From BJGO01 sp964640655 (GTDB taxonomy: Bacteria; Bacteroidota; Bacteroidia; Chitinophagales; UBA10324), in NCBI GenBank assembly GCA_964640655.1, contig CAZXFT010000022.1, positions 1-50,681 on the forward strand: 50,681 bases of DNA, read 5' to 3'. The notes below the pieces were generated by a model that saw only the letters and a list, made by a program, of their open reading frames with translations, was not told where the DNA came from and made no database searches. Made by a program: the position numbers and the translations under genes. This document shows, piece after piece, positions 18,531 through 27,634 of this stretch (position 1 is the stretch's first letter; every line of letters starts with the position of its first letter).

Positions 18531-19625
18531 ATGCCTACAAAAGTGCCTTCTGTTTTATTGCTCGAAGACGGAACCTGTTATGAAGGATTTGCTGCAGGAA
18601 AAATTGGTACTACCACCGGTGAAGTTTGCTTCAACACCGGAATGACCGGATATCAGGAAATTTTTACCGATCCTTCTTATTTTGGTCAGATATTGGTTAC
18701 AACCCATGTACATATTGGCAACTACGGCATTAGACAGGAAGATGTGGAATCGGAACATATCAAAATTGCCGGACTCGTTACCAAAAGTTTCAACATTAAC
18801 TACTCACGCAAACTTGCCGAACAAAATATTGAAGACTACTTTCTGAACGAAAACAAAGTAGCTATTAGTGGCATTGATACACGTGCTGTGGTGCGCCATA
18901 TCCGTGACAAAGGTGCCATGAATGCCATCATCAGTTCTGAGACCACTGACATCAACTTGCTGAAAGAAAAACTTGCACAAGTACCATCTATGAAAGGACT
19001 TGAACTTTCTTCTAAAGTAAGCACCACACAGCCATACACTATAGGTAAGGAAGATGCTTCTGTGCGTATTGCTGTGCTCGATTTGGGTGTGAAGAAAAAC
19101 ATACTCCGCTGTTTTGAAGAGCGCGGTTGCTTATTAAAGGTTTTTCCTGCACGCACTTCATTGGATGAAATGGCAAAATTTAATCCTCATGGATATTTTA
19201 TTTCCAATGGCCCAGGTGATCCTTCGGCTATGGACTATGCCATCACTACGGTTCGCAGCATCATAGATCGCAATATGGCCGTGTTTGGAATTTGTCTGGG
19301 ACATCAGTTACTTGCCTTAGCTAATGGTATTAGCACCTATAAAATGCACAACGGCCACCGCGGAATCAATCATCCGGTTAAAAACATAATTACCGGTGGA
19401 TGCGAAATCACCTCACAGAATCATGGCTTTGGTGTGGATGCAGATTCTATTCGCAAAAACGATCATGTAGAAGTAACACACATCAACCTGAACGATAATA
19501 GCATTGAAGGTATCCGCATCAAAAACAAAAATGCCTTTTCTGTGCAGTATCATCCCGAGTCAAGCCCCGGTCCGCACGACTCGCGGTATCTCTTCGATCA
19601 ATTTATTCAAGTCATAAAAAATTAA
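18531..19625 (+). CDS. carA: Carbamoyl-phosphate synthase small subunit
   Basis: 364 residues. This glutaminase subunit releases ammonia from glutamine for CarB, feeding pyrimidine and arginine synthesis. The N-terminal CPSase_sm domain shows LEDGTCYEGFAAGKIGTTTG and FNTGMTGYQEIFTDPSYFGQ. The class I glutamine amidotransferase domain has the nucleophile elbow FGICLGHQLLALA and the His-Glu pair in VQYHPESSPGPHDS. The catalytic triad is complete. The carB gene is not in the window, so the two subunits are unlinked here. eno follows after nine bases, so the two are almost certainly co-transcribed. A consensus -7 element lies 20 bases upstream of the start. Confidence 0.97.
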   Translation: MPTKVPSVLLLEDGTCYEGFAAGKIGTTTGEVCFNTGMTGYQEIFTDPSYFGQILVTTHVHIGNYGIRQEDVESEHIKIAGLVTKSFNINYSRKLAEQNIEDYFLNENKVAISGIDTRAVVRHIRDKGAMNAIISSETTDINLLKEKLAQVPSMKGLELSSKVSTTQPYTIGKEDASVRIAVLDLGVKKNILRCFEERGCLLKVFPARTSLDEMAKFNPHGYFISNGPGDPSAMDYAITTVRSIIDRNMAVFGICLGHQLLALANGISTYKMHNGHRGINHPVKNIITGGCEITSQNHGFGVDADSIRKNDHVEVTHINLNDNSIEGIRIKNKNAFSVQYHPESSPGPHDSRYLFDQFIQVIKN

Positions 19626-19634
19626 CATCCGCAT

Positions 19635-20924
19635 ATGAGCATCATCACCGACATACACGCGCGTCAGATTCTGGATTCACGCGGCAACCCTACTGTTGAA
19701 GCAGAAGTATATACCTCTAACGGAATAGTTGGCCGTGCCGCTGTTCCATCCGGAGCCAGCACAGGCAAACACGAAGCAGCAGAACTGCGCGATGGCGATA
19801 AAAAACAATTCCTAGGCAAGGGTGTATTAAAAGCTGTGTACAATGTCAATAACGTGATAGCCCCTGAACTAGTGGGTTATAGTGTTTTTGACCAACACGA
19901 CGTGGATTATTCTATGATGGATATTGACGGTACACCCAACAAATCGAAATTGGGTGCCAATGCCATTCTTGCAGTTTCCTTAGCTACTGCCAAGGCTGCT
20001 TCGTCAGAAGCAGGACTGCCCTTATATAAATATTTAGGTGGTGTTAACGCACGCACTTTACCTGTTCCATTAATGAATATCCTGAACGGTGGTGCACACG
20101 CCGATAACAAAATAGATTTTCAGGAATTTATGATTATGCCCCTTGGCGCCGATACCTTCAGTGAGGCTATGCAAATGGGTGTCAGCACTTTTCATCATTT
20201 AAAGAATGTATTGAAGAAAAAAGGTTACAGCACCAACGTAGGTGATGAAGGAGGCTTTGCCCCCGAAATTCAATCGAACGAGGAAGCCATCGAAACCGTT
20301 TTGATGGCCATTGAAGCGGCCGGATACAAAGCGGGTAAAGACATATTTATTGCAATGGATGCTGCCGTGTCTGAGTTGTATGACGAAAAGAGCAAGAAAT
20401 ATATTTTCAAAAAATCAGATGGCCGTAAACTTCTCAGCGAGCAGATGGTGGAGTTTTGGATAAACTGGTGTAAGAAATATCCTATCGTTTCTATTGAAGA
20501 TGGTTTGGCCGAAGACGACTGGAAAGGATGGAAACTGCTTACCGAGAAGCTGGGCAACCGCGTTCAACTGGTGGGTGATGATTTGTTTGTCACAAATGTA
20601 GATCGTTTACAAAAAGGAATTGACGAAAATGTGGGCAACTCTATTCTGATTAAGGTAAATCAGATTGGTACACTGACCGAAACCATAGAAGCCGTTCAGT
20701 TAGCCACACGCAACAGCTACACTAGTATTATGAGTCATCGTAGCGGGGAAACTGAAGACACCACCATTGCAGACCTTGCAGTCGCTTTAGGATGTGGGCA
20801 AATCAAAACCGGATCGGCTTCACGCTCCGACAGAATAGCAAAATACAATCAGCTACTTCGCATAGAAGAAGAATTGGACGGTGCAGCCTCATACCCCGGT
20901 TTGTCTTTTAAGTACCTGCCTTAA
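19635..20924 (+). CDS. eno: Enolase
   Basis: 429 residues, the standard bacterial length. It interconverts 2-phosphoglycerate and phosphoenolpyruvate in glycolysis. Visible hallmarks are the N-terminal DIHARQILDSRGNPTVEAEV, the substrate loop VPSGASTGKHEA, GDEGGFAP, metal ligands in IFIAMDAA, SIEDGLAEDDW and LVGDDLFVTN, the catalytic Lys in ILIKVNQIGTLTET, and the signature region SHRSGETEDTTIADLAVA. No residue appears altered. It sits nine bases after carA and is followed by the FtsB/DivIC-like gene after 106 bases. The high expression expected for enolase agrees with the consensus promoter ahead of carA. Confidence 0.98.
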   Translation: MSIITDIHARQILDSRGNPTVEAEVYTSNGIVGRAAVPSGASTGKHEAAELRDGDKKQFLGKGVLKAVYNVNNVIAPELVGYSVFDQHDVDYSMMDIDGTPNKSKLGANAILAVSLATAKAASSEAGLPLYKYLGGVNARTLPVPLMNILNGGAHADNKIDFQEFMIMPLGADTFSEAMQMGVSTFHHLKNVLKKKGYSTNVGDEGGFAPEIQSNEEAIETVLMAIEAAGYKAGKDIFIAMDAAVSELYDEKSKKYIFKKSDGRKLLSEQMVEFWINWCKKYPIVSIEDGLAEDDWKGWKLLTEKLGNRVQLVGDDLFVTNVDRLQKGIDENVGNSILIKVNQIGTLTETIEAVQLATRNSYTSIMSHRSGETEDTTIADLAVALGCGQIKTGSASRSDRIAKYNQLLRIEEELDGAASYPGLSFKYLP

Positions 20925-21030
20925 TTTTAATCGAAGTAAATAATATACACCACAGCACGGTCGTGGGGATTTTAATGCCCTATCATCAGTTTGCAATCAA
21001 TGATGCATTGGTAGCATTGCATTTGTAATT

Positions 21031-21369
21031 ATGGCTAAAAAGTCACGTTTAAAAAGAATCATCAAAGTTATTCGCACAGGTCGCATACCGGAGTTTGTGC
21101 GCAACCGTTACTTCATCAGTTCTGCTGTATTTGTAGGGTGGATGATGTTTTTCGATAGCAACAATATGATCGCACAGATACAGCTACGTTACGAAATATG
21201 GAAGCTCAACCAAAAGATTGCATATTACAGCGAAGAGCTGGCTACCATTAAACTGCAACGCGAACAACTATTACAAAGCACCGCATCGCTCGAAAAATAT
21301 GCGCGGGAAACATACAAGATGAAGCGTGACAACGAAGATTTGTATCTGATTGTAAAGGAGCAGGAATAG
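21031..21369 (+). CDS. Septum formation initiator (FtsB/DivIC-like) protein
   Basis: 112 residues. A basic N-terminus is followed by one membrane segment (about 28-46, YFISSAVFVGWMMFFDS), then a coiled coil (about 52-90, with LRYEIWKLNQKIAYYSEELA). It ends with the family signature SLEKYARETYKMKRDNEDLY. Bitopic proteins of this kind act with FtsL and FtsQ at the division site. The length matches the family. It lies 106 bases after eno and may have its own promoter, although only weak -7 matches are visible (TAGCATTG and TGCATTTG near 21010-21027). A terminator stands about 240 bases downstream. Confidence 0.88.
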   Translation: MAKKSRLKRIIKVIRTGRIPEFVRNRYFISSAVFVGWMMFFDSNNMIAQIQLRYEIWKLNQKIAYYSEELATIKLQREQLLQSTASLEKYARETYKMKRDNEDLYLIVKEQE

Positions 21370-21602
21370 ACTCAATTATTTAATTTTCACTTCTCTTTTT
21401 TAAAGACAAGAGCTCTTGTTAGATATCTTATGTAAGCATCTTTACATCAATTAGGTAATTTATATATCTGTTATACTCTGTCGCACAGTATTCATTTTTA
21501 AAAAATTCAATTATTAATGATAAAGTAGTTGATGCGATGTATTGTTGTATGAATTAATAATTTGTCCCTTCTGTAATAGCCTGAAATATTCTTAAGAATT
21601 AA

Positions 21603-21624
21603 AAACCTCGCATTCGCGGGGTTT
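21603..21624. terminator. Bidirectional-type hairpin terminator between convergent genes
   Basis: AAACCTCGC, loop ATTC, GCGGGGTTT forms a nine-pair stem with one T-G pair, and runs of A and T at its edges allow function on either strand. It lies between the FtsB-like gene and the convergent SprB-repeat gene. The rest of 21370-21651 is AT-rich and shows nothing else. Confidence 0.7.
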
Positions 21625-21651
21625 AAATTCATTTTCTATTTATAAGAAAGC

Positions 21652-24252
21652 CTAACGGGTTATCATCAACTTACCATGGCTGATGCTTCCATCAGAACCT
21701 AAGTACCGATACTGATAAAAACCTCGAGGTAACAAAGCAATCGAAATACTGTTGCTTGTTCCTGAAATTTGTTGTTGCATCACTATTCTTCCCAGTACAT
21801 CATACAGGATGATTTGATATGCGTCTGCACGATTATTCAATAAATAAATATTGTCTGTTGCAGGATTTGGAGCAATGATGATATTAGCCCCTGAGGCATC
21901 TTGAACAGCGGTGAAGTTGGTATATGTGTTTACAACTGTATTTGTATGTACCGGTTCATTGAAGTCAAAATAAATTGATGCACTGTTGCTAATTACCTCA
22001 CCAATCTGTGGCGTGCTGATTTTCTTTATTCTGAAGTAGATGTATCCGTGACTCTCTGCTTCGTTAGCGCCACTGTCGGGCAACATAATATTGCTAAACA
22101 TCCATCGCACAATATGATCCCCTAAAAACTCTAAGGTGTAATTATGGCTGCAAGCAAGCATAGTTAAGCTCAGTGGGTCCAATAAATCGGAAAGCGTATC
22201 CATCACATACACATTCACTGCAGGACCTGTTCCGGTATTCTGAAATCGAATCAGATAACTGAACTCATCTTCGGTAAGGGCTATAGCTCCGTTAGCCCCA
22301 AGGCCACTTGGGGATACAGACTTATCGTTCGGATCAAAAGAGCCAAAAACAATCGTGTTGATGCAGTTGCTCAGGCAGGCTGAATCGGTAGCCACTCCAT
22401 TTGAAATAGTTGCTGTAGCGCAGTTTTGAAGTGATGTACCTAAGGCAGTACCAACAGGTGTGTTAAACTGTATCTGGAATACTTGTGATTGATTGGCAAC
22501 TAGGTTACTATAATTGAAACAAATCACATTACCGGAAATTGAAGACGGAGCAGGACTTGCATTGATATAGTTGAGTGGAGATGGTAAAGTAAGACAGACT
22601 GTTCCCTCCGCAGTCATAAAACCGTTGTTGGTAACCGAGACAGAACAATTACCATTAAAGCCCGGCACAGTTCCCCAGATCCAAACATTTGTACATACTT
22701 TATAAGCAGAAAAGATATCGTAGGCCATATTCAGCATCTGCGGATAGGTGCCGCCGCTCAGTGTAATGTCATAAGTGTTTGTGCAGTTATTATTTTGATA
22801 GGTGGTGTTTGCAGCAAATACCTGATAGGTTGAGGCAGGCGCATAAATACTATAGAACCCCTGATTGTTTGTGATTCCATAATATGTACCCGAACTTCCT
22901 GTATTTACGGCACTAACTAAATAATTGATTAAGGGTTGATCTATTCCTATATCATACAAACAGTTGTTATTTGAATCATTATAAAAATAACCGTGGATGA
23001 AGCCATAATCAGGACCTGTTTCAATAACATAAGTGAAGATATTGCACTCGCCATTGCTGTTGCTGACTGAAACGGTATAAGTACCTGCTGTAAGCGAATA
23101 TATAGAATCTGTAGTTGCACCATTGCTCCAGGTATAAGACAATATATCCGTGGTGCCGCTGCTATTTAAAAAGATGTATCCGTCAGCGATACCTGTGCTA
23201 CTTTCATTATGTGTGGTGGCAGTAACATTAAGACCGGAAATTGGGGTAGTACTGATGTTAACCCATGTAGACTGTATGCATCCACTGGCATCTTGAACCA
23301 CTAAATCGAATGTACCGGGACAAAGATTAGTGAAGATGCTATCAGGTACAATCACTCCATCGATCATAAATGTTAAAGGAAATTGTGGATTGCCATCTAC
23401 AACTGCTATAGCTGAACCTGTGCATCCACCACATACAGAGTTGTTTGAATTTACAGATAGTCCAAATGCCGCTGTATTTTGAAGCGTGATGCTTTGTGAT
23501 TGTGTACAACCGTTTGCATCAAGCACAGTAACACTATAATTTCCTGCGCATAAATTACCGATTTGAGGCTCGCCGGTTACACCATTAGACCAGGTGTAAA
23601 AATAGGGAGGAACTCCTCCGTTAACGAGTGTCCATACGTTACCGTTGCATGATGAGCAATCAATAGGTGGAGTTCCTCCAATAGTCTGAACTAAAATCGG
23701 ATTGGTATTTACGACTTGGGAGGTAACCGCTGTTTGGCAGCCCATTGCATCAATGATTTGAACAGTATATAAGCCGGGACATAAGTTTGCAATTGACTGA
23801 GTGTTAGCTCCGGTATTCCATATATAGGTGTATGGTTGCACACCTCCTGTACCAATCGCTGTCATTATGTTATTACACGTATCGGTGCAATTCACATTTG
23901 TTACATTCATACTCTGCACATTTAATGGTGGAGGACCATACATCCAGAATTCAACTGTGTCGCTGCAAGAATTAATATCGTCCGTAACTATTACATAATA
24001 TGTGCCCGGACATAAATCAGTTACTTGGTTACTGCCGTTCTGGTTACCAAGAGGCACATAATTGGCGGATGTGAAGTTATAAGCAAAGACACCACTACCA
24101 CCTGTTACATCAACGCTAACAAATCCATCGCAACTGCTAAAACAACTGTTTAATATAGTGTTAGTTGAAATGTTTAGATTACCACATTGTGCAAGTGTCA
24201 GTTTAATTCCAAAAAAAGAAAAACTGATAATGAGGAGTAAAGTATTTTTCAT
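21652..24252 (-). CDS. SprB-repeat surface protein, T9SS type A sorting domain
   Basis: 866 residues with a signal peptide ending near LTLAQ. Residues about 22-420 hold about five SprB-type repeats, each with a cysteine-bearing start, a GG-x-PYTYxWSNG core (GGVQPYTYIWNTGA, GGVPPYFYTWSNGV) and a close of the form LCPGxYxVxVxDxxGC. About 425-500 is an SdrD_B-like domain (IHGYFYNDSNNNCLYDIGID). About 640-790 contains the conserved FDPNDKSVSPSG element followed by a DUF11-like region (EDEFSYLIRFQNTGTGPAVN). The C-terminus, IIIAPNPATDNIYLLN then YDVLGRIVM, is a type A sorting tail. It is expected to be a secreted or cell-surface adhesin-like protein. It is monocistronic by position, and no consensus promoter was found upstream. 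Confidence 0.9.
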   Translation of the reverse strand: MKNTLLLIISFSFFGIKLTLAQCGNLNISTNTILNSCFSSCDGFVSVDVTGGSGVFAYNFTSANYVPLGNQNGSNQVTDLCPGTYYVIVTDDINSCSDTVEFWMYGPPPLNVQSMNVTNVNCTDTCNNIMTAIGTGGVQPYTYIWNTGANTQSIANLCPGLYTVQIIDAMGCQTAVTSQVVNTNPILVQTIGGTPPIDCSSCNGNVWTLVNGGVPPYFYTWSNGVTGEPQIGNLCAGNYSVTVLDANGCTQSQSITLQNTAAFGLSVNSNNSVCGGCTGSAIAVVDGNPQFPLTFMIDGVIVPDSIFTNLCPGTFDLVVQDASGCIQSTWVNISTTPISGLNVTATTHNESSTGIADGYIFLNSSGTTDILSYTWSNGATTDSIYSLTAGTYTVSVSNSNGECNIFTYVIETGPDYGFIHGYFYNDSNNNCLYDIGIDQPLINYLVSAVNTGSSGTYYGITNNQGFYSIYAPASTYQVFAANTTYQNNNCTNTYDITLSGGTYPQMLNMAYDIFSAYKVCTNVWIWGTVPGFNGNCSVSVTNNGFMTAEGTVCLTLPSPLNYINASPAPSSISGNVICFNYSNLVANQSQVFQIQFNTPVGTALGTSLQNCATATISNGVATDSACLSNCINTIVFGSFDPNDKSVSPSGLGANGAIALTEDEFSYLIRFQNTGTGPAVNVYVMDTLSDLLDPLSLTMLACSHNYTLEFLGDHIVRWMFSNIMLPDSGANEAESHGYIYFRIKKISTPQIGEVISNSASIYFDFNEPVHTNTVVNTYTNFTAVQDASGANIIIAPNPATDNIYLLNNRADAYQIILYDVLGRIVMQQQISGTSNSISIALLPRGFYQYRYLGSDGSISHGKLMITR

Positions 24253-24395
24253 AATGTATCAGGATTTAGGATTGATTATTAATACGGCAATTTGCTTCTA
24301 TTGGATAGTTAAAGTTGAATAAAAGAACTAAAATGAAGTTAATTAATTTCTTGTAAAGATCTGTGTTGCTTGGACCTTCAAAAAAACTAAATGAC

Positions 24396-25280
24396 CTAAT
24401 GACTAAAAGGTCTTCTCTTCACAACCCCACCTTTAATATCCGTTACCGTGTGTTCGGTGATAAATGCATTGGCATCGAGCTTTTCGATAATGGTCTTCAG
24501 CTTGGATACTTCCAATCGTGTAACCACACAAAAGATAATATCCAACTGATAATCTGCTGGATTGCTGCCGGGAGTTCGTGTTGTATATCCACGTTCACCT
24601 TTATAAATGGTAACGCCACGGCCCATTACATCAATAATTGCACGGCGTATTTCATCGGGCTTACTTGAGATAATGGTAACGCCTTTATATTCTTCAATGC
24701 CGTGTATGATAAAGTCAACAGTTTTGGAGGCTACGATGTAGGTGAGTATGGAATAAAGTGCTTTCTCAAAGCTTAACACAAAAATGGCAATAGCAAAGAT
24801 GATGATGTTGATGAAGAGGATGATGTCGCCAATGGATAAAACATTACGGCGACTAAGGTCTAATGCCAATACCTCTGTACCATCAATAACTCCTCCGCCT
24901 CTAATTGCCAGTCCAATTCCTGTACCCAGAAAGAAGCCTCCGAAAACAGCTATCAGCAATTTATCGTGCGTGATAACCGGATAGGGAATAAAATAGGTGC
25001 AAAGAGCTAAGGCAGTAATGCCGATAAATGTTTTGATGGTGAAAAGCAGCGAAAGTTGCTTGTAACCTAAATAAAGAAAAGGTATGTTATAAAGGAAGAT
25101 TAAGACAGACAAAGGAATACCGGTACCAATTGATGTTAATATACTGATACCGGTAATGCCGCCATCGGTAAATTCATTGGGTAATAAAAAGCCTTTGAGT
25201 CCGAGACCTGCCGCTAACACACCACATAATATGAGTATGTAATCGCGCGAAAAATCATATAGTCTATAGAATCCTTTCAT
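24396..25280 (-). CDS. YitT family membrane protein
   Basis: 294 residues from the ATG at 25280. An ATG at 25334 would add 18 residues without family character. About five to six hydrophobic segments make up the YitT/DUF161 part, including YILILCGVLAAGLGLKGFLL, FTDGGITGISIL and GGFFLGTGIGLAIRGGGVID. A cytoplasmic DUF2179 domain closes the protein (GVTIISSKPDEIRRAIIDVM, then RGVTIYKGERGYT). The molecular function of the family is unsettled; some members are linked to transport. A one-mismatch -7 element (CATTTTTG on the minus strand) lies 14 bases before the chosen start. The gene is separated from the SprB-repeat gene by 143 bases in which no feature is clear. Confidence 0.88.
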   Translation of the reverse strand: MKGFYRLYDFSRDYILILCGVLAAGLGLKGFLLPNEFTDGGITGISILTSIGTGIPLSVLIFLYNIPFLYLGYKQLSLLFTIKTFIGITALALCTYFIPYPVITHDKLLIAVFGGFFLGTGIGLAIRGGGVIDGTEVLALDLSRRNVLSIGDIILFINIIIFAIAIFVLSFEKALYSILTYIVASKTVDFIIHGIEEYKGVTIISSKPDEIRRAIIDVMGRGVTIYKGERGYTTRTPGSNPADYQLDIIFCVVTRLEVSKLKTIIEKLDANAFITEHTVTDIKGGVVKRRPFSH

Positions 25281-25444
25281 TGATGCAGGCAAAAATGGTA
25301 GAATGCCGTTACTACAAGCTGAAATATGCTCCACAAGGTTCTTAGTTGTTGTGTAGTATTAGGTACGAGTGGGTAAAATACAATTGATGTTTGGATTATC
25401 GTTTCAAAAAATCATCGAGCATCATTGCTATCATTGCACCCAAT

Positions 25445-26026
25445 ATGACACCTGAGCGCGAAGAAAAAATTAAACGTGTGCTTGCTCACCGTCAACCGGA
25501 TTTAACACTCGTATTTGAGAATGTATGGGACCCGCATAACATCTCTGCAGTTTTACGCACAGCTGATGCTGTTGGTGTAATGGAAGTGTATGTGCTATAT
25601 ACGCAGAATGTTAAAAGCACCAAGTTGGGTCGTCGCAGTTCATCGAGCGCCAAGAAATGGATTACACCACAATATTTTTATGATGTAGAGGAATGTGTGA
25701 AGGCAGTGCGTAGTAAATACAATAAACTCTATGCAACACATCTTGCAACCGACTCCAGGTCACTTTATGATTTGGATTTAACAGATAGTGTAGCTCTGAT
25801 ATTTGGTAACGAAAGCGAAGGCATCAGTAAGGAACTTGCAGCACACTGCGACGGTAACTTTATTATTCCGATGCACGGAATGGTGCAAAGCCTGAATATT
25901 TCAGTAGCCTGTGCAGTGAGTTTATACGAAGCACAAAGGCAGCGTAGCTTGAAAGGATTTTACAACTCAGCCCGGATTCCTGAAGGGCAAATGCAACAAC
26001 TCACCGAAGAGTGGATGCAGAAATAA
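25445..26026 (+). CDS. trmH: tRNA (guanosine-18-2'-O)-methyltransferase-like SpoU enzyme
   Basis: 193 residues from the ATG at 25445; the frame is open upstream to 25391, but MTPEREEKIKRVLAHRQPDL aligns with the start of known TrmH proteins (MNPxRYxRIxxMLARRQPDL in E. coli). SPOUT motifs are intact: VWDPHNISAVLRTADAVGVM (motif 1), VALIFGNESEGIS (motif 2) and FIIPMHGMVQSLNISVACAV (motif 3). The enzyme would methylate the ribose of G18 in the D-loop of tRNAs. It ends exactly where the convergent YkgJ-type gene ends. The N-terminal match makes TrmH more likely than an rRNA-specific relative. Confidence 0.88.
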   Translation: MTPEREEKIKRVLAHRQPDLTLVFENVWDPHNISAVLRTADAVGVMEVYVLYTQNVKSTKLGRRSSSSAKKWITPQYFYDVEECVKAVRSKYNKLYATHLATDSRSLYDLDLTDSVALIFGNESEGISKELAAHCDGNFIIPMHGMVQSLNISVACAVSLYEAQRQRSLKGFYNSARIPEGQMQQLTEEWMQK

Positions 26027-26521
26027 TTATTGATAGTTTTTCATAAGACCATCTACTACCCTACTCACTGCAGGACAAATAAATGTGTTGTGATAGGTGA
26101 TGCTGAGTTTTTGATAAATATTGCGTTGATGAGTATGGGGATAATTTCTGCAGGCATTGGGACGGCTTTCATACACACTGCAATAATTATCACTGCCAAG
26201 AAAAGGACACGGCATTTTCTTAAATACATAATCGTGGTCTTCATCAATTCGTAAATAAGTTTCGGTAAATATTCCGGGTTTCATCCTTTGATGTTGTGCC
26301 AGCCGTTCAATGTCTTTGTCTTTAAGCATAGGTCCGGTAGTGCTGCAGCAGTTAGCACATTGCAAACAATCAATTTCATCAAATGCTTCTTCGTGAAGTT
26401 GTTGTGTTACCTCATCTAGGTCCGTTGGTTTCAAACGACGCAGTTTCTCGAAGAATCGTTTTATATCTTTTTTCTTTTTTAAAGACTGCTCTATGATGGT
26501 TTTGTATGCAATGTGCATCAT
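26027..26521 (-). CDS. YkgJ-family cysteine cluster protein
   Basis: 164 residues. The metal-binding cysteine pattern is clear: CLQCANCC at about 53-60, then CPFLGSDNYCSVYESRPNAC at about 105-124, and a last Cys in TFICPAV. This is the zinc/iron-chelating YkgJ-like cluster; a bound metal is expected but the biochemical role of the family is poorly known. The N-terminal 45 residues are basic and helical. The gene overlaps the pseudouridine synthase stop by four bases (ATGA), so both are translated from one message. Its stop abuts the trmH stop without a gap. Confidence 0.88.
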   Translation of the reverse strand: MMHIAYKTIIEQSLKKKKDIKRFFEKLRRLKPTDLDEVTQQLHEEAFDEIDCLQCANCCSTTGPMLKDKDIERLAQHQRMKPGIFTETYLRIDEDHDYVFKKMPCPFLGSDNYCSVYESRPNACRNYPHTHQRNIYQKLSITYHNTFICPAVSRVVDGLMKNYQ

Positions 26522-27573
26522 TCATATTTTCGTTGATGTGAGAAGTTTCTCCATTTCTCTATGGCTTCGTGCATGTCTTTGGGTAGCGGAGTTTCAAAGT
26601 AATAATTCTTGCCATCTCGGGGGTGTTCGAATCCCAATGAAGCAGCGTGCAGGGCATGGCGAGGCAATAGTTCAAAACAATTTTCTACATACTGCTTGTA
26701 GCGTGAATAGATAGTTCCTTTAACAATACGGTCACCACCATAAGTATCATCGTTGAAAATCGGGTGACCAATGTGTTTCATATGAACACGTATCTGATGT
26801 GTACGACCTGTTTCCAGTTTACACTCGATTAACGACGTGTAGTTAAAAGACTCTGTTACTTTATAGTGTGTGATGGCTTCTTTACCTTCATCACCTTCCG
26901 GATAAACATCCATCATCATCCGTTGCCGTTTGTGGCGACCAATGTTGCCCACTATAGTTCCTTCTTTTTCGTCGAAAGTGCCCCATACTAAGGCTATATA
27001 TTTTCTGTCTATGGTATGATTAAAAAACTGCTTGGCCAATTTGGTCATAGCTAATTCTGTTTTAGCAATCACCAATAAACCACTTGTGTTCTTGTCTATG
27101 CGATGCACTAGTCCCGGACGGTTTTCATTACCTTTCAGATTTGGTAACTGTTGAAAGTGGTAGCTTAAAGCGTTTACCAAAGTGCCGGAATAATTGCCAC
27201 TGCCCGGATGTACGACTATACCTGCCGGTTTGTTGACTATGATAATGTCATCATCTTCAAATACTATATCAAGCGGAATGTTTTCGGGAGTGAGATCGTA
27301 AGTAGCCTTTGGATGAGGCATTAATACTTTAATCTCATCACCGGGTTTTACTTTGTAATTCTGTTTAACAGATTTATCATTAACTGTTATTGAACCTGCA
27401 TCAGCAGCTTGTTGTACTTTGTTACGTGTTGCGTTAGTTATCTTATTGGTGAGATAAACATCTATGCGTATGGGTTGTTGACCTTTATCCACTACAAATT
27501 GATGATGAATAAAAAGTTCATCATCCGCTGATTGAGATATGTCCAGTAATTCCTCTGAATCCGTTTGCTGCAT
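26518..27573 (-). CDS. RluA/RluD-family 23S rRNA pseudouridine synthase
   Basis: 351 residues from the ATG at 27573; an ATG at 27600 gives nine more residues. The later start is preferred because a consensus -7 element (27583-27590) would otherwise lie inside the coding region. An S4 RNA-binding domain (about 35-90, IRIDVYLTNKITNATRNKVQ) precedes the catalytic domain. The latter has DDDIIIVNKPAGIVVHPGSG and the active-site motif GLVHRIDKNTSGLLVIAKT with the nucleophilic Asp. ETGRTHQIRVHMKHIGHPIF is the other family signature. RluD-type enzymes make pseudouridines in helix 69 of 23S rRNA. The call between RluD and another RluA-type member rests on the S4 domain. It is translationally coupled to the YkgJ-type gene. 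Confidence 0.9.
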   Translation of the reverse strand: MQQTDSEELLDISQSADDELFIHHQFVVDKGQQPIRIDVYLTNKITNATRNKVQQAADAGSITVNDKSVKQNYKVKPGDEIKVLMPHPKATYDLTPENIPLDIVFEDDDIIIVNKPAGIVVHPGSGNYSGTLVNALSYHFQQLPNLKGNENRPGLVHRIDKNTSGLLVIAKTELAMTKLAKQFFNHTIDRKYIALVWGTFDEKEGTIVGNIGRHKRQRMMMDVYPEGDEGKEAITHYKVTESFNYTSLIECKLETGRTHQIRVHMKHIGHPIFNDDTYGGDRIVKGTIYSRYKQYVENCFELLPRHALHAASLGFEHPRDGKNYYFETPLPKDMHEAIEKWRNFSHQRKYE

Positions 27574-27582
27574 AGCCTGCGC

Positions 27583-27590
27583 CAAAATTA
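27583..27590 (-). promoter_or_regulatory. -7 promoter element of the pseudouridine synthase gene
   Basis: Read on the minus strand this is TAATTTTG, an exact match to TAnnTTTG, ending nine bases before the ATG at 27573. It argues for that start rather than the ATG at 27600. Confidence 0.45.
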
Positions 27591-27634
27591 AACCTTGCAT
27601 AGCAGAACATTATCTATTTTTCGCCGCCTTCTAT

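Noticed and set aside
20970..21000. Possible terminator after eno around CCACAGCACGGTCGTGG.
   Set aside because: The stem pairs poorly (four pairs or mismatched) and no T-run follows; transcription may continue into the FtsB-like gene.
24380..24415. Short inverted repeat ACCT/AGGT near the end of the YitT gene.
   Set aside because: Only about five pairs with a long loop; too weak to call a terminator.
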